This document shows, one piece after another, positions 1 to 8,812 of a stretch of DNA of 64,000 nt. The first letter of the stretch is position 1. Each line of letters opens with the position of its first letter. Origin of the DNA: an uncultured Alteromonadaceae bacterium (GTDB lineage Bacteria; Pseudomonadota; Gammaproteobacteria; Enterobacterales; Alteromonadaceae); assembly GCA_913056495.1 (NCBI GenBank), contig CAJXMO010000015.1, forward strand, positions 1 through 64,000, given 5' to 3'. Below the pieces are notes generated by a model, which had not been told where the DNA came from, searched no databases, and was given only the letters and a program-made list of their open reading frames with translations. Position numbers and translations under genes: made by a program.

Positions 1-460
1 AACCGCACTCATTCTGCTTTGTTAATGATTAAAATCGCCTATTGCTCAAAAATAACACAAAGATAAACAGGCTCTAGAATGAAAAAGCATATATATGTCA
101 GGCAAACGCAGGTGATTTATGGATCATGCGTCCACATATACTGCATGCGTCAGGCAAGGCCGTGAAGCCGACTCAGCGACGGGTAAGTTTTCAGATTTAT
201 TGCTGCCCGATGGGCTTGAATGGAATTGATGAATTTTGCAAATTCAAAAACCTGCATAAAGCTTAAAACTAAAATAGTCCGATAATAACTGACCAGTGCT
301 TATCTTTCGCCAATACAGACAAGTAGAGTGAATCAATTGTACAGTTTATTAAATATTTGAGTGCCTCTGCGGTTAATGCATAGGGCCATTGAACCAGAAT
401 GTTGCAAGGAGCGTACTATAGGTTCATTTTCCAAATAAGTCAGTGCGTTACGGAGGATAA
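1..460. other. Left-end intergenic stretch without a recognised gene
   Basis: No convincing coding region is seen. Positions 95-215 contain several short GC-rich inverted segments, such as GGCCGTGAAGCC near 160 and GCCCGATGGGC near 207, that could fold. They do not match a riboswitch class I can name with confidence. The last 15 bases hold the GGAGG ribosome-binding site of the next gene. Confidence 0.4.
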
Positions 461-676
461 ATGAATAGAATAAATCCTGCTAAATTACATCAGAGCAAGT
501 GGACGGCTGCAAAGCCGGTAAATCGAGAAAAGCATTTTCTAGTATCTGAAATGGAATTTGACGAAGACGGAGCTGTTATTTTGTGCAAGTTAGAAGCCGT
601 TTTTTCAAAAAATGAATATTTAATTGACTGGGCTGAGTTAAAAAATCGAGACAAGTGGATTCAGGGTTGGAAGTAG
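461..676 (+). CDS. TIGR02450-type small Trp-rich protein
   Basis: This 71-residue cytoplasmic protein matches the conserved small Trp-rich family (TIGR02450), whose function is unknown. It has the typical opening NPAKL-HSKWTA-like, the central KHFLVSEMEFDEDG block, and the ending W-IQGWK. There is no signal peptide or membrane segment. A strong GGAGG lies 5 bases upstream of the ATG, which supports the start. It stands alone between the left intergenic stretch and a convergent GH43 gene. Identification rests on remembered family appearance; length and ends agree with the family. Confidence 0.75.
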   Translation: MNRINPAKLHQSKWTAAKPVNREKHFLVSEMEFDEDGAVILCKLEAVFSKNEYLIDWAELKNRDKWIQGWK

Positions 677-781
677 CAAGGCTCAGTTAAGTGACAAAGT
701 CTAGGTTCTGTCATGCTGCTTTTGAAAAAGTAGATACCATCTCTAAAGCCAGAAACATCAAAGTTTCCTTAAACTAAAAAT

Positions 782-809
782 AAACAAACCTGCCGAAGCA
801 GGTTTGTTT
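782..809 (-). terminator. Rho-independent terminator with UUCG tetraloop
   Basis: Perfect 12-bp arms AAACAAACCTGC and GCAGGTTTGTTT flank a 4-base loop. On the minus strand the loop reads TTCG closed by C-G, the very stable UUCG tetraloop, and is followed by a T-rich tail (TTTGTTTATTTTT). It lies 26 bases past the stop of the minus-strand GH43 gene and could also serve the plus-strand small gene. Confidence 0.85.
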
Positions 810-835
810 TAATCTCTGTTTTTATTTCAACAGGT

Positions 836-1786
836 TTATTTAACCGGCTTTACGCCTTCTGATGTTTGGTTAATCTTTTTGATTGTACCGTCTTCATTAT
901 AGTGAAGATATTCAATCGCCATTGAACGACGATAGCTGCCACCTGTATTAGGATGTTGCATCATACCTGTATGGTAGAAGAAATAAGACTGACCTTTGTA
1001 ATCAATAATACCCTGATGGATCGTATTAGAGTTAGAAGCGCCCTCAGCGATTAAGCCCTGATATTTCCATGGGCCGGTAATGCTTTTTGAGGTTGAGTAA
1101 GCTGTTTTTTCAGGAAAACCAACGGCATAAGATAAGTAGTAAGTATCTCCACGCTTATGGATCCATGGCGCTTCAGTAAAGCCTTTTACCTCTTCATCCG
1201 GAACGACATGAATTTCACCGTCCAGTTCGGTCATATTTGGTTTGAGTTTAGCGTAATACGCTTTTTGGTTACCCCAATAAAGCCAGGCTTGACCATCGTC
1301 ATCGATAAATGCAGCCGGATCGATATCATCCCAGCTAATGTCAGTCGCTTTTGTCATATCATTGGTGACCAATGCTGAGCCACGCGCATCTTTAAACGGC
1401 CCAGTTGGAGAGTCACTGACAGCTACGCCAATGGCTTTACCATGAATCGTTTTATGATCACTTGTGGTGTACCAGTAAAACTTGCCATCTTTTTCAATAA
1501 CATGGCCGGCCCAAGCTGCACCTGAGGACCATTCAAAATCAGTTGGTTTTAACGGAGAACCATGCGATTTCCAATTAACCATATCGGTTGATGAGTAAAC
1601 CAACCATTCGTTCATTGTATAAAACTCATCTGGTTTAGCCTCGTCGCGTCCTACATAGACATAAACGGTATCGTTGTGGACAATCGGAGCCGGATCTGCG
1701 GTAAAGACATCAGTAATGGCTGGGTTAGCCGCCACAGCTGAATATGAAACCGCGCCAGCGATTAAACCTGCTATGATTTTTTTCAT
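836..1786 (-). CDS. Secreted glycoside hydrolase family 43 protein
   Basis: A 316-residue five-bladed beta-propeller glycosidase, of the group containing alpha-L-arabinofuranosidases, beta-xylosidases and galactan-active enzymes. It starts with a Sec signal peptide (MKKIIAGLIAGAVSYSAVAA). The three GH43 acidic residues are recognisable: general base in TADPAPIV, pKa-modulating Asp in DIDPAAFIDD, and general acid Glu in TEAPWIH. The ATG at 1786 is preferred over an upstream in-frame start because AGGAGT sits 7 bases before it. It is a clear paralog of the GH43 at 49807, sharing blocks such as GSYRRS and the C-terminal EDGTI-type ending. The exact substrate cannot be read from sequence. Confidence 0.85.
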   Translation of the reverse strand: MKKIIAGLIAGAVSYSAVAANPAITDVFTADPAPIVHNDTVYVYVGRDEAKPDEFYTMNEWLVYSSTDMVNWKSHGSPLKPTDFEWSSGAAWAGHVIEKDGKFYWYTTSDHKTIHGKAIGVAVSDSPTGPFKDARGSALVTNDMTKATDISWDDIDPAAFIDDDGQAWLYWGNQKAYYAKLKPNMTELDGEIHVVPDEEVKGFTEAPWIHKRGDTYYLSYAVGFPEKTAYSTSKSITGPWKYQGLIAEGASNSNTIHQGIIDYKGQSYFFYHTGMMQHPNTGGSYRRSMAIEYLHYNEDGTIKKINQTSEGVKPVK

Positions 1787-1944
1787 TCTAAGTACTCCTG
1801 TCACTTTAAGATTAAAACGTTAAAAAAAACTTGCGTGAATTTGACTAAATCTTGTTATGATTGAACAGAGTTTATCAAATGTTGATATTTGGTTAAATAA
1901 AAAATGCATATTAATATGATTAATAGGGAAAAAGGAAGTCGTAA

Positions 1945-3120
1945 ATGAAAAAAATTGGCCTTATCCAATGGTTTTCAGTTCGGTTAATTAGTGTGTTGTG
2001 CACACTTGGCTTATCAGTTCATGTGTTTGCTCAAGTCCCTTTGGATGTACCTGCTGGATTATTTGATTTATCCGATAAGCAGACACTTGGCTTAAAACCG
2101 GCTAAACAGGTAGAGCATTACACTGTCTTTAAAGCCATAGAGGGAAAAGCTCAATATAATCATGGTGCGGTTTTATTTGCGTTTAAAAATAAGCTGTTTG
2201 CTCAGTGGCAAAGTTCTGTTAAAGATGAAGATGGCCCAAATACACATGTACTTTACAGTCAAAGTGATGACGGTCAGCACTGGAACCAGACCCGTTTATT
2301 AGCCCCAGAAAGAGCGCATTCAATTGTGACCAGTGGTGGTTGGTGGAGTGATGGTAGTACTTTAGTCGCTTTTGTTAATGTCTGGCCTAAAAACCTGAAC
2401 CCCAAAAGCGGTCATGTTGAATATGCACTAAGTAAAGATGGTAAAAACTGGTCAAACTTTAAACCTGTCACTGATATTCATGGTGAGCCTGTAAAAGGCA
2501 TTATTGAACAGGACTTAAAGGCGGTTGATTCAGGCCGGGTAATTACTGCCATTCATATACAACCCGGATTAAAAGCCACGCCTTATTATACTGATGATCC
2601 GCTTGCGATTTCGGGCTGGCAAGCAGGCGAGTTTCAGAATTTACCGCATCAGGGTGATATTAGCCGTGAACTAGAGCCTAGTTGGTATAAAAAGCCTAAC
2701 GGCGACTTGGTGATGACATTCAGAGATCAGGGCGGTAGCTATAAAATACTCGCTGCTGTTAGTAAAGATAATGCTATAAGTTGGACGCAGGCGGAAGTGA
2801 CTCATTTCCCGGATTCGAGGGCAAAGCAAAGTGCCGGTAATTTTCCAAATGGTATGGCTTATATAGTGAATAACCCCACTGGTAACAAAACCCGTTTACC
2901 TTTGGTGGTCAGTATCAGCAGAAATGGAAGCGACTTTAATCAGGCTTATATTTTAAGAGGGCAGGATACTTTACCTGCGATGTTATATCAGGGTAAATAT
3001 AAGCGTATTGGTTACAGTTATCCAAAAAGTATTGTTTGGAAAAATCAGCTTTGGGTCGCTTATGGCGTCAATAAAGAAGATATTGCGGTAACCCGCCTGA
3101 ATTTAGCTCAGTTTAAATAG
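1945..3120 (+). CDS. Secreted sialidase-fold (Asp-box beta-propeller) enzyme
   Basis: A 391-residue exported protein with a signal peptide ending near VFA-Q (residue 29). It carries at least three Asp-box motifs of the S-x-D-x-G-x-x-W type (SDDGQHW, SKDGKNW, SKDNAISW), which mark sialidase-type beta-propellers. Database names would be exo-alpha-sialidase or BNR-repeat protein. True sialic-acid hydrolysis is not implied, because rhamnosidases and rhamnose-glucuronate lyases also use this fold. An AAGGAAG ribosome-binding site precedes the ATG. The next gene starts 10 bases after its stop, so the two are probably cotranscribed. The gene diverges from a GH43 gene. Confidence 0.7.
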   Translation: MKKIGLIQWFSVRLISVLCTLGLSVHVFAQVPLDVPAGLFDLSDKQTLGLKPAKQVEHYTVFKAIEGKAQYNHGAVLFAFKNKLFAQWQSSVKDEDGPNTHVLYSQSDDGQHWNQTRLLAPERAHSIVTSGGWWSDGSTLVAFVNVWPKNLNPKSGHVEYALSKDGKNWSNFKPVTDIHGEPVKGIIEQDLKAVDSGRVITAIHIQPGLKATPYYTDDPLAISGWQAGEFQNLPHQGDISRELEPSWYKKPNGDLVMTFRDQGGSYKILAAVSKDNAISWTQAEVTHFPDSRAKQSAGNFPNGMAYIVNNPTGNKTRLPLVVSISRNGSDFNQAYILRGQDTLPAMLYQGKYKRIGYSYPKSIVWKNQLWVAYGVNKEDIAVTRLNLAQFK

Positions 3121-3130
3121 GCGCAATCAA

Positions 3131-3607
3131 ATGAAATTTTTATTATCAGTTTTGAGTTTATCTGTGTTTAGCTTTACCGCTATTGCTTTTCAGTGCGATG
3201 ATCAAAGTCAGCTGCAGCAGCTAGATCAAGCTTATGAAAATGCGATTAGAATCGCTGATACTCAGGTATTAGAACAAATTTTGTCTGCAGACTTTATTTG
3301 GGTTCACAACCTAAATAGCATGACAGAAACAAAAACCAGCTTAATTGAACGGGTTTTAAAAGTTGATTATGAAAACCCGTTAAAACGCCAGCCAGTTATT
3401 GAACATTTTATTTTTGACCAAGATACGCGGGTGATTATGGGTATATCGCATATTTTTAAATCACGCCCAACCGATGCGAACCCGGATAATATTCGCCACT
3501 ATCAATATTATTTTTCCCGCACTTACCGGCAACAAGGCTCTCAATGTCAGCTGCTTTCAAATATGACAATGAAAATTGCGACAAAAGATGGTGCCAAGTT
3601 TAAATAA
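3131..3607 (+). CDS. Exported NTF2-like (DUF4440) protein
   Basis: A 158-residue protein with a short signal peptide (cleavage near AIAF-Q, residue 19). The mature part resembles the DUF4440/SnoaL-like NTF2 fold: an opening helix with LQQLDQAYENAI, then ILSADFIWVHNLN, and a C-terminal YYFSRTYRQ strand. Two cysteines (CDD and CQL) could form a disulfide in the periplasm. It follows the sialidase-fold gene by 10 bases. Its biochemical role is unknown; a periplasmic accessory or binding protein is the best guess. Confidence 0.65.
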   Translation: MKFLLSVLSLSVFSFTAIAFQCDDQSQLQQLDQAYENAIRIADTQVLEQILSADFIWVHNLNSMTETKTSLIERVLKVDYENPLKRQPVIEHFIFDQDTRVIMGISHIFKSRPTDANPDNIRHYQYYFSRTYRQQGSQCQLLSNMTMKIATKDGAKFK

Positions 3608-3667
3608 AGCCTTTGGCTGGTTTGAGTACAGAACGGACGTTTACGTGAACCAAATAGAGAAAATTTA

Positions 3668-3753
3668 GTAGGTTGGAATGAGCCTAGGCGAATCCCAACA
3701 TTTAGCGTTATTAAATATAATTGTTGGGATTCACTTCGTTCGACCCAACCTAC
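3668..3753. repeat. Inverted-repeat element, GTAGGTTGG/TGTTGGGATT type
   Basis: Two imperfect ~33-bp arms (3668-3700 and 3721-3753) face each other around a 20-base AT-rich loop. The outer ends read GTAGGTTGG and CCAACCTAC, and the inner ends AATCCCAACA and TGTTGGGATT. The right arm recurs as a degenerate single copy at 27689-27718. This is a REP-like intergenic repeat, not coding. Confidence 0.75.
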
Positions 3754-3842
3754 AAGACTCGGCTTATCGCTTTATCATAGAATTGTTTATATTAGGTCTG
3801 CACCCTGCACCACCAAGCTTGACACCTAGGGTTTATAATTGG

Positions 3843-3931
3843 GTAGGCGCGAAGCTTGCTCGCGTGAATTATTTCCGGAGTAAACCCGCTGCTACGATTC
3901 ATTGTAGGTCGCCATTTATGGCGAAATAAAC
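3843..3931 (+). repeat. Partial copy of the 185-bp intergenic repeat
   Basis: This matches the second half of the repeat seen in full at 3930-4114 and 4439-4622. It contains GTAGGCGCGAAGCTTGCTCG, then TTATTTCCGGAGTAAACC, then TTGTAGGTCGCCATTTATGG. Both GCGAAGCTTGCTCGCG-like and CGCCATTTATGGCG are short palindromes that would form hairpins. Confidence 0.75.
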
Positions 3932-4114
3932 TAAAGTTTTTATCTCAATTGGTTGGCTTACGCGCCCACGGCGCTAAACCACCCTACATCACTGCGTTTG
4001 AGCTTACGTAGGCGAGAAGCTTGCTCTCGCGAATTATTTCCGGATCATACTCGCTGTGTAGATTCATTGTAGGTCGCCGTTTACGGCGAAAATAAACGAT
4101 ATTTTTCGGCTAAC
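3930..4114 (+). repeat. 185-bp intergenic direct repeat, copy 1
   Basis: The block starts ACTAAAGTTTTTATCTCAAT and ends ATATTTTTCGGCTAAC. It recurs almost unchanged about 510 bases downstream. Inside are three small palindromic modules: CGCCCACGGCGC, GCGAGAAGCTTGCTCTCGC and CGCCGTTTACGGCG. No open reading frame in it looks genuine. Confidence 0.8.
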
Positions 4115-4387
4115 GGCAATTGCCTCCTGCATTGCTCTAATACCTAGCTCCATGCAGGCAAAGCCGAATAAATGTCCGATATTCGCTCAAAGCAGACAGT
4201 TAACAACTTTCATTCGGGTAAAGTGGCTGTTTACCACGCTGAGTATGGAAACCAGCAATCGCCTAAAGCCTAGCGCCTCAAACCTAATCAAAGATTCCGT
4301 ATCACGCTCGTGCCTCGCTGTGCGGGATGACGGGGTAGGTCATGTTGCTTTACCCAGCCCCTGAAACCTGGATCTTACCTTCCAGTG

Positions 4388-4417
4388 CCCACGCAGAGCG
4401 TGGGAACCAGCAGAAAA
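4388..4417 (-). repeat. Interspersed CCCACGCTCTGCGTGGG palindromic repeat, copy 1
   Basis: The core CCCACGCAGAGCGTGGG is followed by AACCAGCAGAAAA. The same sequence occurs in reverse orientation at 28384-28419, where homology extends about 20 bases further (a GAAGGYAAGATC block). It sits between the two copies of the 185-bp repeat. Confidence 0.75.
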
Positions 4418-4438
4418 TTGATCCGGGTAACCAGACTG

Positions 4439-4622
4439 ACTAAAGTTTTTATCTCAATTGGTGGCTTACGCGCCCACGGCGCTAAACCACCCTACGTCAC
4501 TGCGTTTGAGCTTACGTAGGCGAGAAGCTTGCTCTCGCGAATTATTTCCGGAGTAAACCCGCTGCTAAGATCCATTGTAGGTCGCCATTTATGGCGAAAG
4601 TAAACGATATTTTTCGGCTAAC
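4439..4622 (+). repeat. 185-bp intergenic direct repeat, copy 2
   Basis: Second full copy of the block at 3930-4114. Differences are few, for example one base missing in TTGGTTGGC and GTAAACCCGCTGCT replacing TCATACTCGCTGT. It ends about 220 bases before the arabinanase start. Confidence 0.8.
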
Positions 4623-4738
4623 TGCAGTTTCATCTGATTTATCCGAAAGGCAGAATTCAGTTAGTTGTTCGCACTCATACTTTTTCTTATATACATTTTT
4701 GTTTGACCTGGGTGTTAATTTAATGTTTAAATTGACGC

Positions 4739-4808
4739 AATACTTTAATAAAGTATTACAATATTAATAAAATATAGTATGTAAATATAATGCAAGCGAA
4801 TGATTCGC
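4739..4808. promoter_or_regulatory. Palindromes upstream of the arabinanase gene
   Basis: Two perfect palindromes precede the gene: AATACTTTAATAAAGTATT at 4739-4757 and GCGAATGATTCGC at 4796-4808. Both lie in the 110 bases before the start and are plausible operator sites. No regulator was identified. Confidence 0.4.
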
Positions 4809-4845
4809 GGCACACGATAAAACAATAAACAAAAATGGGGTATTG

Positions 4846-6693
4846 ATGAAATATTCAACAATAGCAGCCAGTTTGGCACTGGTATTAGGCGCGGGGGCTA
4901 CGTTTAATGCCGCCGCATTGCAAAACGGCACTTATGTATTAAAAAACAGTCATAGCGGTAAAGCCATGGATGTGACTGATGGTTCGGCTAATAATGGCGC
5001 CAGTATTATTCAGTGGGATTATTGGGGCGGTGCTAATCAACAGTGGGATATTACCAATACCGGAAATGGTAAGTATTCAATTATCTCAACTGCCAGTAAA
5101 AAAGCATTAGAAGTCTATAATTTTGGCACGAATGATGGTGATGATCTGGTTCAGTGGGACTATTGGGGTGGTCCGGCTCAGCTTTGGAATTTAGATGCGT
5201 TATCAAATGGTAACTATGGTTTAATTAACGAACATTCCGGAAAAGCTGCAGAAGTCTACAATTTTGATACAGAAAACGGTGGCAATATTGTTCAATATAA
5301 CTATTGGGCCGGTGGCCCTCAACAGTGGACATTAGAGCGCGTTACTTATCCTAATCCAACGGTTGCAAATACTCAGTTTACTGATGTTACTGTACATGAT
5401 CCTTCTATTTACGAAACCTATGTTAACGGCCAGAAAACCTATTATATCTTTGGTTCATTTGCTGCGAGTGCAAAGTCAACTGATTTAATGAACTGGACGC
5501 TGGTTTCAGACGGCGTTAACAATAATAACCCTTTGTTTGGCTATAACATTACTAATGAATTAGCTGAAGGCTTTGCTTGGACGGGCGAGCAATCTCTTTG
5601 GGCAGCTGACGTGGTTCAACTCAACAATGGTCAGTTTGCGTATTATTATAACCAAAGTTTAATGACTGAACCTCGCGGTTATACGGGCGTAGCTACCAGC
5701 TGGAATATAGAAGGGCCATATTATAATCAGGGACTTATTTTAAAATCTGGGATGTGGGGTCAGGAGAGTGAAAACGCAGGTGAAATTTATGATCCGACGA
5801 TACACCCAAATGCCGTCGATCCTCATACATTTTATGACAAAAATGGCAAGTTATGGATGACGTATGGTTCATACTCGGGCGGTATTTTTATCTTAGAAGC
5901 GGACCCGGCAACCGGTAAACCTTATCCGGGCCAAGGTTATGGTAAACATTTATTAGGCGGAGACCACAGCCACATTGAAGGGGCATTTGTCCTCTATAAT
6001 CCAGAATCTGATTATTATTACATGTTTACGTCATTTGGTGGTTTAGCATCAAACGGTGGCTACAATGTTCGGGTAGCGAGAGCAACGTCTCCTGACGGAC
6101 CTTATTATGATGCACAGGGCAATAATATGGCTAATGTGCGTGGTGACAGAAATTCAATTGCCCCTTATGGTGTAAAACTGATGGGTGGATTTGAATTTGC
6201 CGGTGAATATGGTTATTTGTCTCCGGGTCACCAATCTGCAGTTCGCAATGCAGATACCGGTCAAAACTTCCTTGTATTCCATACACGTTTCCCGAATACG
6301 GGTGAATTTCATCAGGTGCGGGTTCATGAAATGTTTATTAACTCAGAAGGCTGGCCGGTTGTTGCACCGCAGCGTTATGCTGAGTTAAACGGTGATAATA
6401 AGGTTGATTTTTATGATATGGTGGGCAGCTATAAGTTTATCAATCATGAAAAAGATATTAATACAACGGCCAAACAGTCGGTTAATATCCAGCTTAATTC
6501 GGACGGCACCGTAAGTGGTGCAGTGTCTGGTACCTGGTGGATTCAGAGTGACAATAAATTTCAGATTAACCTGAACAATTTAGGTAACTTCAATGGGGTT
6601 GCCAGCTGGCAGTGGAATGATGCAACTAATCAGCTTGTTCCAACTTTCAGTGCAGTATCGTCAGCAGGCGTGTCTGTTTGGGGTACAAAATAA
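4846..6693 (+). CDS. Secreted GH43 endo-arabinanase-like enzyme with ricin-type CBM
   Basis: A 615-residue exported enzyme likely cleaving alpha-1,5-arabinan outside the cell. After a signal peptide (to about residue 23) comes a ricin-B/CBM13-like domain (about 25-165) with three repeats containing IIQWDYWGGANQQW-like, LVQWDYWGGPAQLW and IVQYNYWAGGPQQW. The GH43 domain follows (about 175-500): base Asp in VHDPSIYE, modulator Asp in AVDPHTFYD and acid Glu in HIEGAFV. The last 100 residues fit the beta-rich C-terminal domain of endo-arabinanases (GH43_C). The ATG at 4846 is preferred over the TTG one codon earlier; ATGGGG lies 5 bases upstream. Confidence 0.85.
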   Translation: MKYSTIAASLALVLGAGATFNAAALQNGTYVLKNSHSGKAMDVTDGSANNGASIIQWDYWGGANQQWDITNTGNGKYSIISTASKKALEVYNFGTNDGDDLVQWDYWGGPAQLWNLDALSNGNYGLINEHSGKAAEVYNFDTENGGNIVQYNYWAGGPQQWTLERVTYPNPTVANTQFTDVTVHDPSIYETYVNGQKTYYIFGSFAASAKSTDLMNWTLVSDGVNNNNPLFGYNITNELAEGFAWTGEQSLWAADVVQLNNGQFAYYYNQSLMTEPRGYTGVATSWNIEGPYYNQGLILKSGMWGQESENAGEIYDPTIHPNAVDPHTFYDKNGKLWMTYGSYSGGIFILEADPATGKPYPGQGYGKHLLGGDHSHIEGAFVLYNPESDYYYMFTSFGGLASNGGYNVRVARATSPDGPYYDAQGNNMANVRGDRNSIAPYGVKLMGGFEFAGEYGYLSPGHQSAVRNADTGQNFLVFHTRFPNTGEFHQVRVHEMFINSEGWPVVAPQRYAELNGDNKVDFYDMVGSYKFINHEKDINTTAKQSVNIQLNSDGTVSGAVSGTWWIQSDNKFQINLNNLGNFNGVASWQWNDATNQLVPTFSAVSSAGVSVWGTK

Positions 6694-6723
6694 ATAGGTA
6701 ATAATTTAGATTAAAAGCCCTAA

Positions 6724-6768
6724 AACGTCGGCTTATCCGGATACATTGGGTAAGTTCGGCGTTTTTTT
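6724..6768 (+). terminator. Terminator after the arabinanase gene
   Basis: AACGTCGGCTTATCC and GGGTAAGTTCGGCGTT form an imperfect ~15-bp stem around a 9-base loop, followed by seven T residues. It lies about 30 bases past the arabinanase stop and before the convergent ABC permease gene. Confidence 0.7.
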
Positions 6769-6788
6769 GCTTGTTGCCTGAGTTTAAG

Positions 6789-7889
6789 TTAGTCCAAAGA
6801 TTTTTTAAATCGCTTTGCAGCCACCAGTATGCCGAGTATCGTAAAACTGGCAAGCCATAGGCTGTCATGCCATAAATCAATCAAGTCAGCTCCTCGTAAT
6901 ACAATGCCTCTGATCATCCGCATAAAATGCGTTGCCGGTAATACTTCAGCAATCCATTGAGCCAGTATCGGCATGCCTTCATAAGGGAACATAAATCCGG
7001 ATAATAAAATTGATGGCAATATAATAAATATCGTCATTTGCATTGCCTGTAGCTGAGTTTGTGCCAGTGTTGAAATGATAAGACCCAGTGTCAGGCTGGC
7101 CGCAATAAATAAAAGTGAGCCAAGAAATATTTGAATCAGTGAGCCATTGATAGGGACTGAAAATAACAAATGGCCCAGTCCGAGTATGATAATCACCTGA
7201 AGCAGGCCAACAAAAATGTAGGGAATGATTTTTGCGATCATCAGCTCGAGCGGGCTGACCGGCGTGGTTATCAGTAGCTCTAAATTTCCGCGTTCACGTT
7301 CACGGACAATCGCAATACTGGTAAATAACACCATAGTCATGGTTAAGATAACACCAAGCAGGCCAGGAACAATATTGATCGAAGCTTTTCGGGATGGGTT
7401 ATAAAATAATGTCACCTCAAATGTTTTTCCCTGATTCGGCAGGTTTCGGGTTTTATAGTCAGGTATAAACGGCATGCGTTGTAAACCTAAAATAGTCGCA
7501 CTTAAAATGCTGTCAGAGCCGTTGACCATCCACTGTGCAAGCGCTCTGTTTTGTGCCAGCCTTTGTTCAAAATCGGCTGGAATGATGAGAGCAGCTTTAA
7601 TCTCACCGGTTTGAATGGCTTGTTTGGCCTGTTCGGCAGTTTGGTAATAATGGCCGAACTTGACCACCTGAGTCGCTTTAACTGATTCGGTTAATAAACG
7701 TGAATGATAGGTTTGGCTTGAATCGACAAGCCCAACCGGGATATTACGTATTTCGGTATTTATCGCAAATCCGAACAGGACCAACTGAATCAGAGGGATC
7801 ATTACCACCATCGCAAAGGTTAAGCGATCACGAGACAATTGGCGTAATTCTTTTAGCATAATGGCTTTAATTCGAATTAAAGACTTCAT
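6789..7889 (-). CDS. ABC-2 type exporter permease (YhhJ/YbhR-like)
   Basis: A 366-residue inner-membrane permease of the ABC-2 exporter type. One transmembrane helix lies near the N terminus (after ELRQLSRDRL), followed by a large periplasmic part (about 50-170) and five helices at the C terminus. The RERERGNLELLITTP segment is the cytosolic coupling helix typical of YhhJ/YbhS/YbhR proteins. Its ATG overlaps the stop of the upstream ATPase gene by 4 bases (ATGA), indicating translational coupling. Only one permease gene is present, so the transporter probably works as a homodimer. Substrate unknown; drugs or envelope compounds are usual. Confidence 0.88.
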   Translation of the reverse strand: MKSLIRIKAIMLKELRQLSRDRLTFAMVVMIPLIQLVLFGFAINTEIRNIPVGLVDSSQTYHSRLLTESVKATQVVKFGHYYQTAEQAKQAIQTGEIKAALIIPADFEQRLAQNRALAQWMVNGSDSILSATILGLQRMPFIPDYKTRNLPNQGKTFEVTLFYNPSRKASINIVPGLLGVILTMTMVLFTSIAIVRERERGNLELLITTPVSPLELMIAKIIPYIFVGLLQVIIILGLGHLLFSVPINGSLIQIFLGSLLFIAASLTLGLIISTLAQTQLQAMQMTIFIILPSILLSGFMFPYEGMPILAQWIAEVLPATHFMRMIRGIVLRGADLIDLWHDSLWLASFTILGILVAAKRFKKSLD

Positions 7890-8812
7890 TGTCTGCCTTT
7901 GCCCGTGACAGCAACAAATACATCTTCTAGTGTCGGCCTGACTTGTTCGAGCTCTGCGTATTCAAGTTCGGGGAAATTAGACAGAAGCCATTGAACCGGC
8001 TTTTTAATGCTCTGGTAAATCAGCACCCTGAGGCGTACGCCCAATTGTGCAGCTGAGCGCACTTCATCCTGTTCCATTAATTTTAATTTGAGTTTTCTGA
8101 GTCCAGGGGTTTTAATTTCGACAATATTCACCCCCATTTGTGCCATCAAGGCCTCTGGCGTATCATCTGCTCGCATCTGGCCGGATTCCATAATGGCCAG
8201 TTTATGACAACGCTCAGCTTCATCCATATAATGCGTCGCGACTAAAATCGTAGTGCCTGCTTCTGATAAATCAAATAATTTTTCCCAGAAGTCCCGGCGA
8301 TTTTCCGGATCGACTGCCGATGTAGGTTCGTCCAAAAACAAGAGTTCAGGTTTATGCATAGTCGCACAAGCCAGCCCCAATCTTTGTTTCTGACCGCCGC
8401 TCATGCCTGAGACTATCTGATTTTTCAGATGATTAAGGCCATAAGTGGCGAGCTGTTCTTGGCAGCGCTCTTGTAATTCTTTTTTACCCAACGCAAATAT
8501 GTTGCCGATAAATTTAAGGTTTTCTTCAACGGTTAAATCTTCATATAACGAAAATTTTTGTGTCATATAACCGATTTTAAACCTTAATTTGTCAGCATCT
8601 TCGGGTATTTTTAAGCCTAATACCTCAATATCACCGCTGGTTGGTGAAAGTAAACCGGTCAAGGTGCGAATAGTGGTTGATTTGCCACAGCCGTTCGGGC
8701 CTAAAAATCCGTAAATACTGCCTTTATTAATGCGCAGCGATATGTTTTCAATGGCGGTAAACTGACCAAATTTTTTACTGATTTTATCCGCTTTAATTGC
8801 CAGTTCAGTCAT
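7886..8812 (-). CDS. ABC exporter ATP-binding protein (YbhF/CcmA-like)
   Basis: A 308-residue single-domain ABC ATPase. It has Walker A GPNGCGKST (about 39-47), the signature MSGGQKQRLG (about 140), Walker B ELLFLDEPT with the catalytic Glu, and the switch His in VATHYMDEAE. The C-terminal extension of ~90 residues is typical for ABC-2 exporters. It lies directly after the HlyD-like gene and overlaps the permease gene by 4 bases, so the three form one operon. Unlike RbbA/YhiH-type proteins it has one ATPase domain and no fused permease. Confidence 0.92.
   Translation of the reverse strand: MTELAIKADKISKKFGQFTAIENISLRINKGSIYGFLGPNGCGKSTTIRTLTGLLSPTSGDIEVLGLKIPEDADKLRFKIGYMTQKFSLYEDLTVEENLKFIGNIFALGKKELQERCQEQLATYGLNHLKNQIVSGMSGGQKQRLGLACATMHKPELLFLDEPTSAVDPENRRDFWEKLFDLSEAGTTILVATHYMDEAERCHKLAIMESGQMRADDTPEALMAQMGVNIVEIKTPGLRKLKLKLMEQDEVRSAAQLGVRLRVLIYQSIKKPVQWLLSNFPELEYAELEQVRPTLEDVFVAVTGKGRQ

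Noticed and set aside
30..60. 17-base match CTCAAAAATAACACAAA with about 55573-55589
   Set aside because: The match is short, AT-rich and without terminal repeats, so chance or a very old remnant cannot be separated.
95..230. Possible c-di-GMP or other riboswitch
   Set aside because: GGCAA and GACGGG-like pieces recall GEMM RNAs, but the consensus core and spacing do not fit, and the downstream small gene has no relevant role.
3678..4364. Reading frames of 83 and 70 codons in the repeat field
   Set aside because: They run through palindromic repeats, lack ribosome-binding sites and encode nothing recognisable.
3843..4622. CRISPR-like direct repeats
   Set aside because: Repeat units are ~185 bases and unequally spaced, contain several palindromes, and no short repeat-spacer pattern or cas gene is present.
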